Positions 9,888-18,548 of a stretch of 62,587 bases of DNA are shown one piece after another (positions within the stretch are counted from its first letter, which is position 1; each line of letters opens with the position of its first letter). The notes below the pieces were generated by a model. That model did not search any database. It had not been told where the DNA came from and saw only the letters and a list, made by a program, of their open reading frames with translations. The DNA lies in the NCBI GenBank assembly GCA_001275005.1, contig JWZX01002605.1, positions 1-62,587 on the forward strand, read 5' to 3'. A program made the position numbers and the translations under genes. The stretch is from Chrysochromulina tobinii. Lineage: Eukaryota; Haptophyta; Prymnesiales; Chrysochromulinaceae.

Positions 9888-11324
9888 TCAAACGGGACTG
9901 ATGTTCCACCCCATCGGCAGCGCGCATGGCCCGTGCATGCCTTCGGTCTCGCAACAGTGACGCACGATTGAGATTCGGCTCGCCGCCGGCGCCTCGATGG
10001 GGATCATTGCCGAGAACTCCTTTGAGATCTCCGTTGCGATGCGCGAGATGCCGAGCTCACGGCACGGTGTGACCGGGACGCCTGCCGAGACGAAGCCTTT
10101 CTTGCAGCCGCACTCGAGTTGGTGCGCGATCAAGTGGTCGATCTTGCGGTGCTCCTCGCTGCAGTAAGCGACGCATCCGCACCTGGGGCAATCTGTGAGG
10201 CAGACCGACGCGGCCAGCGGCGAGGCTCCACAGAAGAAGCACACCTGCCGACTCACGACCTTCTGCGTCGCCGTCGGCTTCATCACTATAGTGCGCATCG
10301 CCACGTCCAGCTTAGCGACATCCAGCCCCAGCGAGCACCTCCAGGCGATCACCTTATCGGCGGGGGCGCTGTAGACGTACGCATCGCACACGGCCGGTAG
10401 GTTCAGCGCCACCGTGAGGATCAGAATGTCCTCTGAGCGAATTGGGAATCCCATCGGCGAGAGCGCATCCGCAACGGCGCCCGGATCGACGACGCGATTT
10501 CCAAGCGCATTCAGCGCATCGGCGCAGTCGATTATAACTTTCAGGCGTGCCACGCTCAGGCTGCTGATACCGAGGCGCATGGCGTTGCACAAGAATGAGG
10601 TGGCCGTGGTGAGATCCTGGCGATCGTCGCCACTTAGATCGAAAAAGAAAGGCACGTCGAAGAGGATCTGCTCTTGGGCAATCTGCTCCGAGGAAAGCCC
10701 CATGGCAGGTGCGTCTCGCACAAAGGCAGCCTTGAATCGTGCCAACGTTCCTGTCGTTTTCGGTACTGCCTCGTCAAACCACCAGGCCTTTTGGAAATAG
10801 GGCGCGCGGCCGGAAATGATGGCGAGGCCAGGTGACGCAGCAGCGTGCTCGGGTAGCGCTGCAGCCTTGGCCTTCTCCTGGGCTTTCTCCTGGCGCTTCG
10901 AGGGCGCCTTTTCGGCGGGGATGGGCTCGGCGGCAGCTGGCACGCAGGCTCCACCAGTGCGCTTGGTGGCCTTCGAGGCCGCCTTCTTCACCTCGCTCAT
11001 GGTCAGGCCCTTGAAATCGCTCTCGAGAAGGATGAGCAGCTCTGCATTAGTCGTCACGCCGAGCTCCGCACGAGCCGCGATCACGTGCTCAATCAGCTTC
11101 TCCTCAGCATCATCGCGGACGAAGCTTCCGAAAGAAGAAAGTGCCACCGAGCGACGCGACCACTGCGTGGCAGTGTTTCGCGTGGTAGTGTGGCTGGTCG
11201 GTACCGGTACCTTGTGTGTCGATTCAACTGACCCTTTCTCAAGAAAGTGCGCTCGAAGGTCAACTGAGTGTCGACACCGATGTTGGAACCCTGTAGAGTC
11301 GCTAAACACCAGGCGCGCTCGCAT
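9888..11324 (-). CDS. MYND-type zinc finger protein
   Basis: 478 codons. The C-terminal part holds a zf-MYND signature: CFFCGAS, CPRCGCVAYCS, then HRKIDHLIAHQLEC, giving a C-x2-C ... C-x2-C-x4-C-x3 ... H-x3-C-type zinc-binding set. MYND fingers bind proline-rich partners and occur in many regulators, so no specific function is claimed. The middle is a conserved-looking helical region (about residues 70-125) followed by a Lys/Ala/Glu-rich linker (about 125-165). The first 60 or so residues look unlike the rest and could be 5' UTR or include an unrecognised intron; the next in-frame Met is residue 109. A 40-bp repeat lies just upstream. Confidence 0.7.
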   Translation of the reverse strand: MRARLVFSDSTGFQHRCRHSVDLRAHFLEKGSVESTHKVPVPTSHTTTRNTATQWSRRSVALSSFGSFVRDDAEEKLIEHVIAARAELGVTTNAELLILLESDFKGLTMSEVKKAASKATKRTGGACVPAAAEPIPAEKAPSKRQEKAQEKAKAAALPEHAAASPGLAIISGRAPYFQKAWWFDEAVPKTTGTLARFKAAFVRDAPAMGLSSEQIAQEQILFDVPFFFDLSGDDRQDLTTATSFLCNAMRLGISSLSVARLKVIIDCADALNALGNRVVDPGAVADALSPMGFPIRSEDILILTVALNLPAVCDAYVYSAPADKVIAWRCSLGLDVAKLDVAMRTIVMKPTATQKVVSRQVCFFCGASPLAASVCLTDCPRCGCVAYCSEEHRKIDHLIAHQLECGCKKGFVSAGVPVTPCRELGISRIATEISKEFSAMIPIEAPAASRISIVRHCCETEGMHGPCALPMGWNISPV

Positions 11325-11328
11325 GTGT

Positions 11329-11368
11329 GCGCCGCTGCACTGTGTCGATCCGTTTTAACTTCACACAC
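11329..11368 (+). repeat. 40-bp direct repeat, copy A
   Basis: Matches 11628-11667 at 37 of 40 positions by eye. It ends in TTCACACAC, which in copy B is extended into a CA run. The copies are offset by 299 bp. Function unknown; it could be the end of a mobile element or a duplicated promoter segment. Confidence 0.75.
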
Positions 11369-11627
11369 TGAGTCGCGCGTCGAGGGGTGCATGCACGGTC
11401 TTAAGGCGCTCTTTGCGCATGGCCACCACGTCCTTCTTCACGCACCACCTTCGCCTCATCTCGCTAACCGCCGTGGTCGGCGCGGCGCTCCCCGTCGCCA
11501 TCATTCTGGCCCCGCGTGGCCGTGGGCGAGAGCCAGGAAAATCTCACCTCCTAAGCGGCGCCCCGCTTGCTGGCCTCCTGCGCCAGTAGTCATCATTAAG
11601 CGCGCCCCACCGGGCTCACTCACATGA

Positions 11628-11667
11628 GCGCCGCTGTACTGTGTCGACCCGTTTTTACTTCACACAC
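11628..11667 (+). repeat. 40-bp direct repeat, copy B
   Basis: Partner of the repeat at 11329-11368; see that entry. Followed directly by a (CA)n microsatellite. Confidence 0.75.
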
Positions 11668-11893
11668 ACACACACACGACACGCTCAGGGTACACAGGCC
11701 GAAGGATGCCAAGCCGCGCGGCGCAGGCGCACGGGCGCGCGCGTCGGAACGCGTTGCCGTTGGCGTAGTGTGGATACTTTTCTCTTAGAAAACCGGAAAG
11801 GTGAGATTTTCTTTTGTGCAGCCCGAGAGCGATCCCCCCCACCCCACCTCCAGCCCGGGAGCACTCGCTCGCACAGCTCGGTGACTCTGACAG

Positions 11894-12850
11894 TCATGAT
11901 CGCAGTCCCAGCCAGCCTCCGTGAAAGAAGGCCGCGCCAACGGCGAGGGGCAGCGCGGCAAGGCCCAACGCCACAGCTGGCTTGTCCGAGCCTTGGAGGG
12001 CTGGCAAGCATGCGATGCCAAGGTGCACGGCGAGCGCCGAGCGTGCGCTCATCGAGACCCCATACAGGCTGTGGCGCGCGTGCGGCGTGGCCAGCGTGTG
12101 ATAGGTGAACGCTGCGAGGATGCCCCCGGTGCCGTTGGTCGAGTGCCGCTGCGTGGCGGCTGCGAGCGACATGCCGAGCGCGCCGCACAGCCAGAGGGCG
12201 AGGAAACCAGCACGGCCGAGCGCGCGCTGCAGCTCGTGGCCTAGTCCAAGCAACGACGAGCCCAGCCACAGCATCTCGAAGGCGGAGCTCGTCGCAAAGG
12301 CGCCGCACAGCACCGTGTGCGGCTTCGAAAGCAGCGGCGCAAAATAGCGATAAAAGGTACCCGGACCGTAGCTGTGGTACACAAAGCAGGCGACGCCATG
12401 GGCGGCAGCCAGCGCGTACAGGTCGTATTGAGGCCCAGGCAGACCGTTCCAGGAGCCGAGCACGCCGACGAAGCACTTTTTGGAGGTGCACCCAAGCGAG
12501 ACAGTTCCAGCATCCAGGGCCCAAAGCCTATCCTCGGGCCAGCGCTCAACCCCGAAATAGAATCGTTCGCGAACCATTGCGCTGAGCTTCCTCCAGCGCT
12601 CGGGCGTGTCCCACACCTCACGGATGGGCTTCGACGCAATGTCAAAGGTGCCAGCCCCAAGCTTTTCCTTCCGGCGCATCCGTGCGACCGCCTCTGGCCA
12701 GTCGGAAGCGCGCGGGCGCGTGAGCACTGCGATGCCGAGCCAAGGCACCGCCATCACTATGGTGCGGACGACGAGCGTCACACGCATGGCGTGCAAATTC
12801 GGGAAGAACTGTGTGTGAACGTGAACACGACCAGAAAGCACCCATTTCAC
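11894..12850 (-). CDS. Rhomboid-like membrane protein, predicted protease-dead
   Basis: 318 codons with several hydrophobic segments over the C-terminal 200 residues. The fold signature resembles mitochondrial PARL-type rhomboids: a FEMLWLGSSLLGLGHELQRAL segment in place of the HxxxN helix, then NGTGGILAAF where active rhomboids have GxSG, and a late FFHGGWLG that may correspond to the His helix. The catalytic Ser is Gly here, so intramembrane proteolysis is not expected; inactive rhomboids usually act as client-binding or ER-quality-control factors. The start is uncertain: ATG 12850 is only 15 bases from the neighbouring exostosin stop, while ATG 12787 gives MRVTLVVRTIVMAVPW, a better membrane or targeting segment and more room for a 5' UTR. 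The family call rests on eye alignment only. Confidence 0.6.
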   Translation of the reverse strand: MKWVLSGRVHVHTQFFPNLHAMRVTLVVRTIVMAVPWLGIAVLTRPRASDWPEAVARMRRKEKLGAGTFDIASKPIREVWDTPERWRKLSAMVRERFYFGVERWPEDRLWALDAGTVSLGCTSKKCFVGVLGSWNGLPGPQYDLYALAAAHGVACFVYHSYGPGTFYRYFAPLLSKPHTVLCGAFATSSAFEMLWLGSSLLGLGHELQRALGRAGFLALWLCGALGMSLAAATQRHSTNGTGGILAAFTYHTLATPHARHSLYGVSMSARSALAVHLGIACLPALQGSDKPAVALGLAALPLAVGAAFFHGGWLGLRS

Positions 12851-12865
12851 GGATCGTCTTAACCG

Positions 12866-14953
12866 TTATTTTGGCATTCCTACTCGAGTGGGAATGCGTG
12901 CCAAACAAGCAGTCACGCGCGCAAGCAGTTCGCCCAGGAGATCATCCCGTGCCATTCTCGCTCGAATAGTCCTTGCGGCGTCGAGCCCCGGGACCATCGT
13001 TGCGCTGTATGCATCGAGCGGCACGCGGGTCACCTCCGCGACATACCTCGGTCCATGGACGGCGAGCACGCGCCGTAACGCGCTGCTCGCTTTCTTTCCA
13101 GCGACCGCGGCCACCTCCAAAAGCGTGTGTTCGAAGGCGGTGCCGTTGCCCCACACAAACGCAGGCCACGCGGCTTGAAGGTTGGCAAGAAGGCTCGGAT
13201 GGGCGAGGTCATAGCACGCGAGGAACGCTGGGAGGTTGTCCATCTGGCTGAGGCGCTGCCGGTCGGAGAGGGAGTCCGCGAAGCTGACGAGCAATCGCTC
13301 GTGCCGCAGCACCCGAAAGAATGGCGGCCAGACGAATCGATTCGTAAAGAGAGGCACGCAGCCGTTGAGCACGGAGGAGATGATGCGCGTATCAAACCCG
13401 ACACCGCCAGCAACAAGGCAGAACTTGGAGCGTGCCTGCGCATCGCGAGGCGCCCAACGAGGAAGGCTCGTTTCAATGAGCAGCCGATCCGAGACGCCCC
13501 GCCAGTGCATGTACATGTACTGGCGTATACCGCCTGAGTAGCAGCTGGCGCAGACCATCCGGCCACACGCTGCGCTGTGGCGCGAGCACCAGTCTCGGCT
13601 CAGCTCAGCACTTTGCACGCGCACGAGCGTGCCGATCGACTCGGTGCAATTGACGTGGCAGCGGGAATGGAATTTGCCCAAACCCGAATCGCCGACGAAG
13701 AAGAGGTCGAACTGCGTCTTCGAGTGCACATCGAAGAAGGCGTCTCGCGAGTCCGGCCGATGATCGAGCTGCCGCTCGACAGCGCTGGGGCCGTCGACGG
13801 CGGTTGCCGTAGCTGAGGAGGCGAGGATGTGAGATGTGCCGGCGGCGTTCCACGTATCGAGGTTGGGTGCGTAGAACGGGTCGGAGGGCGGGATACAGAC
13901 GTCACGTCCTTCGTTGAAGCAGCAGCTTCTTTCAGAGTGAGAGGGTGCCACCTCAGAGCGGCGTGGGCAGTGAGGGTGCATGCGGATCACTCCAGGCTCG
14001 CTGAGAGCAGCTGGCGCGTCGGTAGGCTGCAGGCTGAGCAAGAGCGTCCATGCAAACGAACGAGGCGCGAGCCGCGACACCGTGTCCCGGTTCATCTCAA
14101 GGCCTGCATGGACCGCTACCGCCACGTCGCCACCCGACGCGACGACCACCTCTGTGTCGTGGACAAGGGTTGCGTAGAAGTAGCCAGCTGCCCAATAAAC
14201 GGCCCGCTTCTCCAAGAGAGCTCCAGGGCCGTAATTGTACCCGTCACCGATCCTGTGCCTTTCAGCAATCTCGTAATGCACAGCTGCCGGCAGGTCGAGC
14301 AATTCAACGGACAGCTCATCACGTTCATGCGGCCCTCGCCTGAGCGCGCGAGTGCGACAGTAGGGCCCGAAAGTCCCAGCCTCGCACTCGCAAAAGTGGC
14401 CCGCGCAGGAGCCGTGGCTGGAGCAGTTTGCCCAGCATCCGATCGTACTGACATGCCTAGCTGTCGAGAGAACCTTTTTGCCCTCCCAGGCTGACAAACC
14501 AACTGGTACAGCAGCCTGCAGTGATTCCCGCCGCATGGCACCCGCTGCAAACGATCGATTCATCATCGGCGTAGCACACGCTGGTGGCGTCCGGAGCAAG
14601 ATGGGCGGCACAGCAACGCCTGCTGCACGGATACCCTCTAGGTAGGCTGCGCAAGCCTCCAGACAGCGGCACAAACCGTTTGACTCGCTCTCATCGAGGA
14701 GCGACAAAAGGTCACAAGTCCATGGCGCACGGTGCAGCTCGAATCGAAACCTCGCGACCGACATCTGCAGTGATGGCCTGTGCCGATGATCAAGCGCAAT
14801 CGTGGCGTTCATGAACGCCTTCGTGGCAACCCTGGCTGCAGCACAGGCAGCGAGCACGTCCAATGTGCAGTGGCGTCCCTCCCATCCGTAAGCACACACG
14901 CAGCGTTGCCCATCTTCCGTCTGGTGACCATGCATACAAGCTTTCCCTTCCAT
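12866..14953 (-). CDS. EGF-containing exostosin-family (GT47) glycosyltransferase
   Basis: About 695 residues from ATG 14953. The N-terminus is an EGF-like unit (CVCAYGWEGRHC). A second follows at about residues 165-195 (CSSHGSCAGHFCECEAGTFGPYC pattern). The C-terminal half has the exostosin/GT47 signature: FDLFFVGD, SKFCLVAGGVGFDTRIIS, then NGCVPLFTNRFVWPPFFRVL, where the acceptor/UDP-sugar region lies. GT47 enzymes build polysaccharide or proteoglycan chains in the Golgi and, with EGF units, resemble algal cell-surface glycan enzymes. The frame is open to 15316, but those extra 121 codons run antisense to the kelch gene and look non-coding. No signal anchor is seen at the chosen start, so a 5' exon may be missing. 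Confidence 0.75.
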   Translation of the reverse strand: MEGKACMHGHQTEDGQRCVCAYGWEGRHCTLDVLAACAAARVATKAFMNATIALDHRHRPSLQMSVARFRFELHRAPWTCDLLSLLDESESNGLCRCLEACAAYLEGIRAAGVAVPPILLRTPPACATPMMNRSFAAGAMRRESLQAAVPVGLSAWEGKKVLSTARHVSTIGCWANCSSHGSCAGHFCECEAGTFGPYCRTRALRRGPHERDELSVELLDLPAAVHYEIAERHRIGDGYNYGPGALLEKRAVYWAAGYFYATLVHDTEVVVASGGDVAVAVHAGLEMNRDTVSRLAPRSFAWTLLLSLQPTDAPAALSEPGVIRMHPHCPRRSEVAPSHSERSCCFNEGRDVCIPPSDPFYAPNLDTWNAAGTSHILASSATATAVDGPSAVERQLDHRPDSRDAFFDVHSKTQFDLFFVGDSGLGKFHSRCHVNCTESIGTLVRVQSAELSRDWCSRHSAACGRMVCASCYSGGIRQYMYMHWRGVSDRLLIETSLPRWAPRDAQARSKFCLVAGGVGFDTRIISSVLNGCVPLFTNRFVWPPFFRVLRHERLLVSFADSLSDRQRLSQMDNLPAFLACYDLAHPSLLANLQAAWPAFVWGNGTAFEHTLLEVAAVAGKKASSALRRVLAVHGPRYVAEVTRVPLDAYSATMVPGLDAARTIRARMARDDLLGELLARVTACLARIPTRVGMPK

Positions 14954-15019
14954 CGCAGGTGCTTGAGACGGCGCGGCTTCGACCCCCCAATTAGGAAGCG
15001 GTCTGTGGATACCCTTGGC

Positions 15020-18000
15020 ATGCTTCGTGCCTTGACGGGCTCCATGCCGTTGGCCACACTGGCATCCTCGTCTACGGACGGGCGCGACCTGCTGCGGTGG
15101 ACAGACGCAGCCTCGGGGAAAATGTCCGACCTGCCGCACGCGCGTGGCGGCGCCGCCGTCGCCCGCTGGGAGCTCGCCTCGCAGCAGCTCCTCTACATGT
15201 ATGGCGGCTGCAGCATCGTGCAGTGCTACGATGGCCTGATGCGGCTCGACCTGTACCGCGGCAAATGGACGACCGAGCAGGTCAAGGGCACGCCCCCGAA
15301 GAAGCGCAAGGGGCATACCCTCAACCTCCTGGGCCGCTCGCTCGACGAGCAGGTGCTGCTAGTCATCGGCGGCTGGTCGGGCGATGGGGTGGTGCCCAAT
15401 GGTATCAAGGAGTACAGCATCATTCACAACCAGTGGCAGTACCGCGCCTTCCAGGGCACGCCGCCGCCCGATCGTTGGGCCCACACCGCCACTTCCATCG
15501 ACCCGGAGCACGTCATCGTCTTTGGCGGCGAGGGCACGACGCCCGGCCAGTACCTCAACGACGTGTACCTGTTCTCGCTGCTCGAGGGCGAGTGGCGGCG
15601 GCTGCACCCGCAAGGTGACGAGCGCTTCGGCGCCGAGCGGCTGCTACCGGCGGGTCGCATGGGCCACACTGCCACGCTCATCAAGACGCCCACCTCGCAC
15701 GCGCTGTACATCTTTGGCGGCTACACCACTGCCGCCCGTGGCACGCGACAGGTGAGCGCAGGCGCTGCCCATGCCCAATGCCCTGCAAGGAGCAGGATGG
15801 GGGGGGGGGGTTGCGGATGGTGGGATGGCGCGTTTCGGCCGTTGGAGCGCGTGCCCGCTGCCCGTCGTCGCCCCTCTGTTGGCGCCTTACCGGCCTCCCC
15901 TCGCCCCGCGCTCGCGCACCCGCCGTCCCACGCCTCACCTCGCCCCTTTGTGTGCCTCCCCTCGCGCGCAGCACCGCGTGGCGACCAACGAGCTTTGGGC
16001 CCTCGACCTGCGCGGTGGCCTGGGCGAGCAGCAGCGCGACTCGCCCGGCTCCGACTACCTGCGCTGGGTCAAGGTAGATACGATCGGGAGGCCGCCGGCG
16101 GCGCGCGGCCACCACGCCGCCGTGTCTTCGTCATACGGCGGCAACCTGTTCGTCGCCTTCGGGTGCGACGAGACGGAGCTGCAGTGCTACGACGACGCCT
16201 TCATGCTGGATACCACCTACCCGCAGGGCCACTACTGGCAGAAGCTACCGGTCGGCATGCAACGGCCGGCGGCGCGCCAGATGCTGACCGCGTGGGTGCA
16301 TGGGGCCTCGCTGGTGGTGTCGGGCGGGTGCACGCCCGCGCAGGACGCGGCGCAGGACCACTGCTACAGCGACGTGTGGCAGCTGCCCCTCGATGGCCTC
16401 ATCCAGGGCGGCAAGCAGCTCAATGCGACGGTCCACGTCGTTGAGGAGGACGCGGGACTCAATCTCAACTTGCAGCTCCTCCCCGGCCAGCGATCCGCTG
16501 CGCAGGCGACTGCAGCCCTCTCCGGCACGCCCGCAGCGGGCGGCCAAAGCAGCAGGAGCAGCAGCGGCGGCGGCGGCGGCGGCGGCGCCTCGGAGCTCGC
16601 CTCGAACGCGACCACTTCGGCCATCAGTGGCAATGCAACGGCTTCGGGCGGCGGCGCCATCGTCATGGGCAACCACACGGTGACCCTCCACAATGGTACG
16701 GAGGGCCGCATCGTAGGCGCCGAGTCGCTGCTCGCAACAGAAGAAGATGACGACGCCGTGCCGCTCTACATCGACACGTCGCTCAACGACGGCGTCGACG
16801 TGCTCTCGGCGGCGGTGATTTACGGCACGAACACCTTCGAGGATGCCATGTGCCAGATGAGTAACATTACCCGATGTCCCTTCACCTACGTCACGCGCGG
16901 GCATGCGGCCAAAGAGGAGACGCTTGAGCTCGAGGACACGACCAAGTTCACCATCGGGCGCATCCTGCGCATCAACCCGGGCGCGCCCAACCAGGAGGAC
17001 AACCAGATCGTGGGATTCGGGGAGCGCGTCCTTTCGGAGACCCAGAAGCGGCTGCTCGCGCTCGCGGCGGCGCGCCACGCGGCCGACAGCGCCATCGAGC
17101 ACAAGGAGCCGACCCTCGCTCACAAGCTCGAGGAGTCGGTGCGCGCAAAGGCGAAGGCGGTGGCGCGCGGCGGCGGCGGCGGCGACGGTTCCGGCGGCGC
17201 CGGCGACGCCGCGGACGCGCGCATCGAGGCCGCGACGAGCCGCATCGCCGCGGCTGCGAGCGCCGCCGCGGCCTCGCGCCTCCACCCGATGATGGTGCAC
17301 AACCCCGAGGCGCCGACACGCCGTCGCCTCTCGACGGCCTTCTTGCAGCTCGAGGCGCGCGCTTCGGCACTGCTCCCCTCGTCGTTCGCGAGCAGCCGCG
17401 AGCTTGCGCGCAAGTTCGCCGAGGGGGTCTCCGAGGGGGTCTCCGAGGGGGTCAAGGCGGCCAAGGCGGCCAAGGCGGCTGCCCTGCGCGCGGTGCCAAT
17501 GGCGCCCGGCGCCGAGGTGACCATTGACGAAGCGGACGATGAGAGTGTCAGGGCAGCCAAAGAGGCCGAGGCAGCCGCGCGTGCCTCCGGATGGAGTCCG
17601 AGCGCTGGGGTCCCTTACGAGGCGTCGCGCCGCGTGCACGGGCGCGCGCTGCACACGCGCATCGACCTCAAAGTGCCGCTCAAGTTTGCGCACGCGGCCG
17701 ATGAGCCGGTCGTGCAGCTGCCAGCGTCCGTCACGTCGATGGAGGCGGCGCCCGGGCTGCAGCACCTTGCTGGCGAGCGCTCAGTGCATCGGCAGCATGT
17801 GGGGAAGGAAGACACCGACGAGTCCAACCCGCTGCGCATCCTCGCGCTCTCGCGCCAGTCACCGCCGCCGCCAAGGCCGCCGAGCCCGCCGCCCTCGCCG
17901 CCAGCCCCCCCGAGCAGTCCACCGCCCACGGACAGGATCTTCATTGCCGAGGACATCATGTATGAGTACGATGAGAAGGAACACAAGGGCCACGTCTCCC

Positions 18001-18323
18001 AAGCAGTCGCGGAGCTTGCGGCGGGCGGCAGCTCGCACCTGTCCTCGGCAAGCAGCAAGCTCAGTGGCCTGCTCTCCGCGGTGCGCTCGCGCACCTCGAT
18101 GATGCACACCGTGAGCGCGCAGGGCCTCGTCGACGACATCAAAGCCACCGTCATCGGCCTGCCAGTGTGGGCGATCGCGGCGAGCTGCCTCGGCGCCATA
18201 CTGCTGCTGATCGCGCTCATCTGCTGCTGCATGCAAGGCGCGCAATCGCGCGGCCGCAAGAAGGCCCAACTCGAGGATATCAACCCAGTCTTCCAGACGG
18301 AGACGTGGCGAAAGCTCGAGTAG
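15020..18323 (+). CDS. Kelch-repeat type I membrane protein (2 exons)
   Basis: Exon 1 runs to 15751 and exon 2 from 15972 to the stop at 18321-18323 (exon 2 codes 783 residues). The N-terminal third has kelch-type blades (RGGAAVARWE..LLYMYGG, KGHTLNLL..VLLVIGG, RWAHTATSI..VIVFGG, MGHTATLI..LYIFGG, GHHAAVSS..NLFVAFG), so a six- or seven-blade beta-propeller is likely. A Gly/Ser/Ala-rich stalk follows, then a Pro-rich linker (17860-17930), and near the C-terminus a single membrane span (LPVWAIAASCLGAILLLIAL) with a short basic tail. A cell-surface or endomembrane adhesion/receptor role is inferred. The start is uncertain: ATG 15020 is just upstream of the first blade; the frame is open back to ATG 14780, and a signal-peptide exon may lie further upstream. 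Confidence 0.75.
15752..15971 (+). other. Intron in kelch gene (220 bp, phase 0)
   Basis: The donor is CAG then GTGAGC at 15752 and the acceptor is GCGCAG ending at 15971. Joining gives GTRQ then HRVATNELWALDL, restoring the propeller frame. The intron contains a run of ten G and has no flanking direct repeat, unlike the introner-like introns elsewhere in the window. Confidence 0.85.
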
Positions 18324-18548
18324 CCCCACGTGTTATATGTGAAAGCGTACTGATCAGAAATGAAAAGTGTGACTCACTTTGCGTGTTTGACCGCCCCTTC
18401 CTGCGCCAACGGCTCGTGAGCACGACCAACGCCCGAGACGACGCTACGGCTTGAGCACAGCGCAGCCGTCTTCGGATCACTCTCCTCTTCGCCGCTCGGG
18501 TTGCCTTCTCCCTCATCCCTCCCAGCAACACCACCCCGCGGATCATCT

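Larger units (their letters stand above)
11325..11893. other. Intergenic region with a duplicated 40-bp segment
   Basis: Upstream region of the MYND gene and downstream region of the rhomboid gene. It contains a 40-bp direct repeat at 11329-11368 and 11628-11667 (37 of 40 bases match) and a short CA microsatellite at about 11662-11678. No convincing coding sequence is visible. Confidence 0.55.

Noticed and set aside
11536-11811. Inverted repeat of about 12 bp (AATCTCACCT / AGGTGAGATT)
   Set aside because: Short, without target-site duplication or a transposase gene between the arms; chance cannot be excluded.
14954-15316. N-terminal 121-codon extension of the exostosin frame
   Set aside because: Runs antisense to the first kelch blades and has no EGF or signal-peptide features; start moved to 14953.
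16245-17765. 506-codon minus-strand open frame inside the kelch gene
   Set aside because: Antisense shadow of exon 2 with Arg/Ala-rich composition; the plus-strand frame has kelch motifs and a membrane span.
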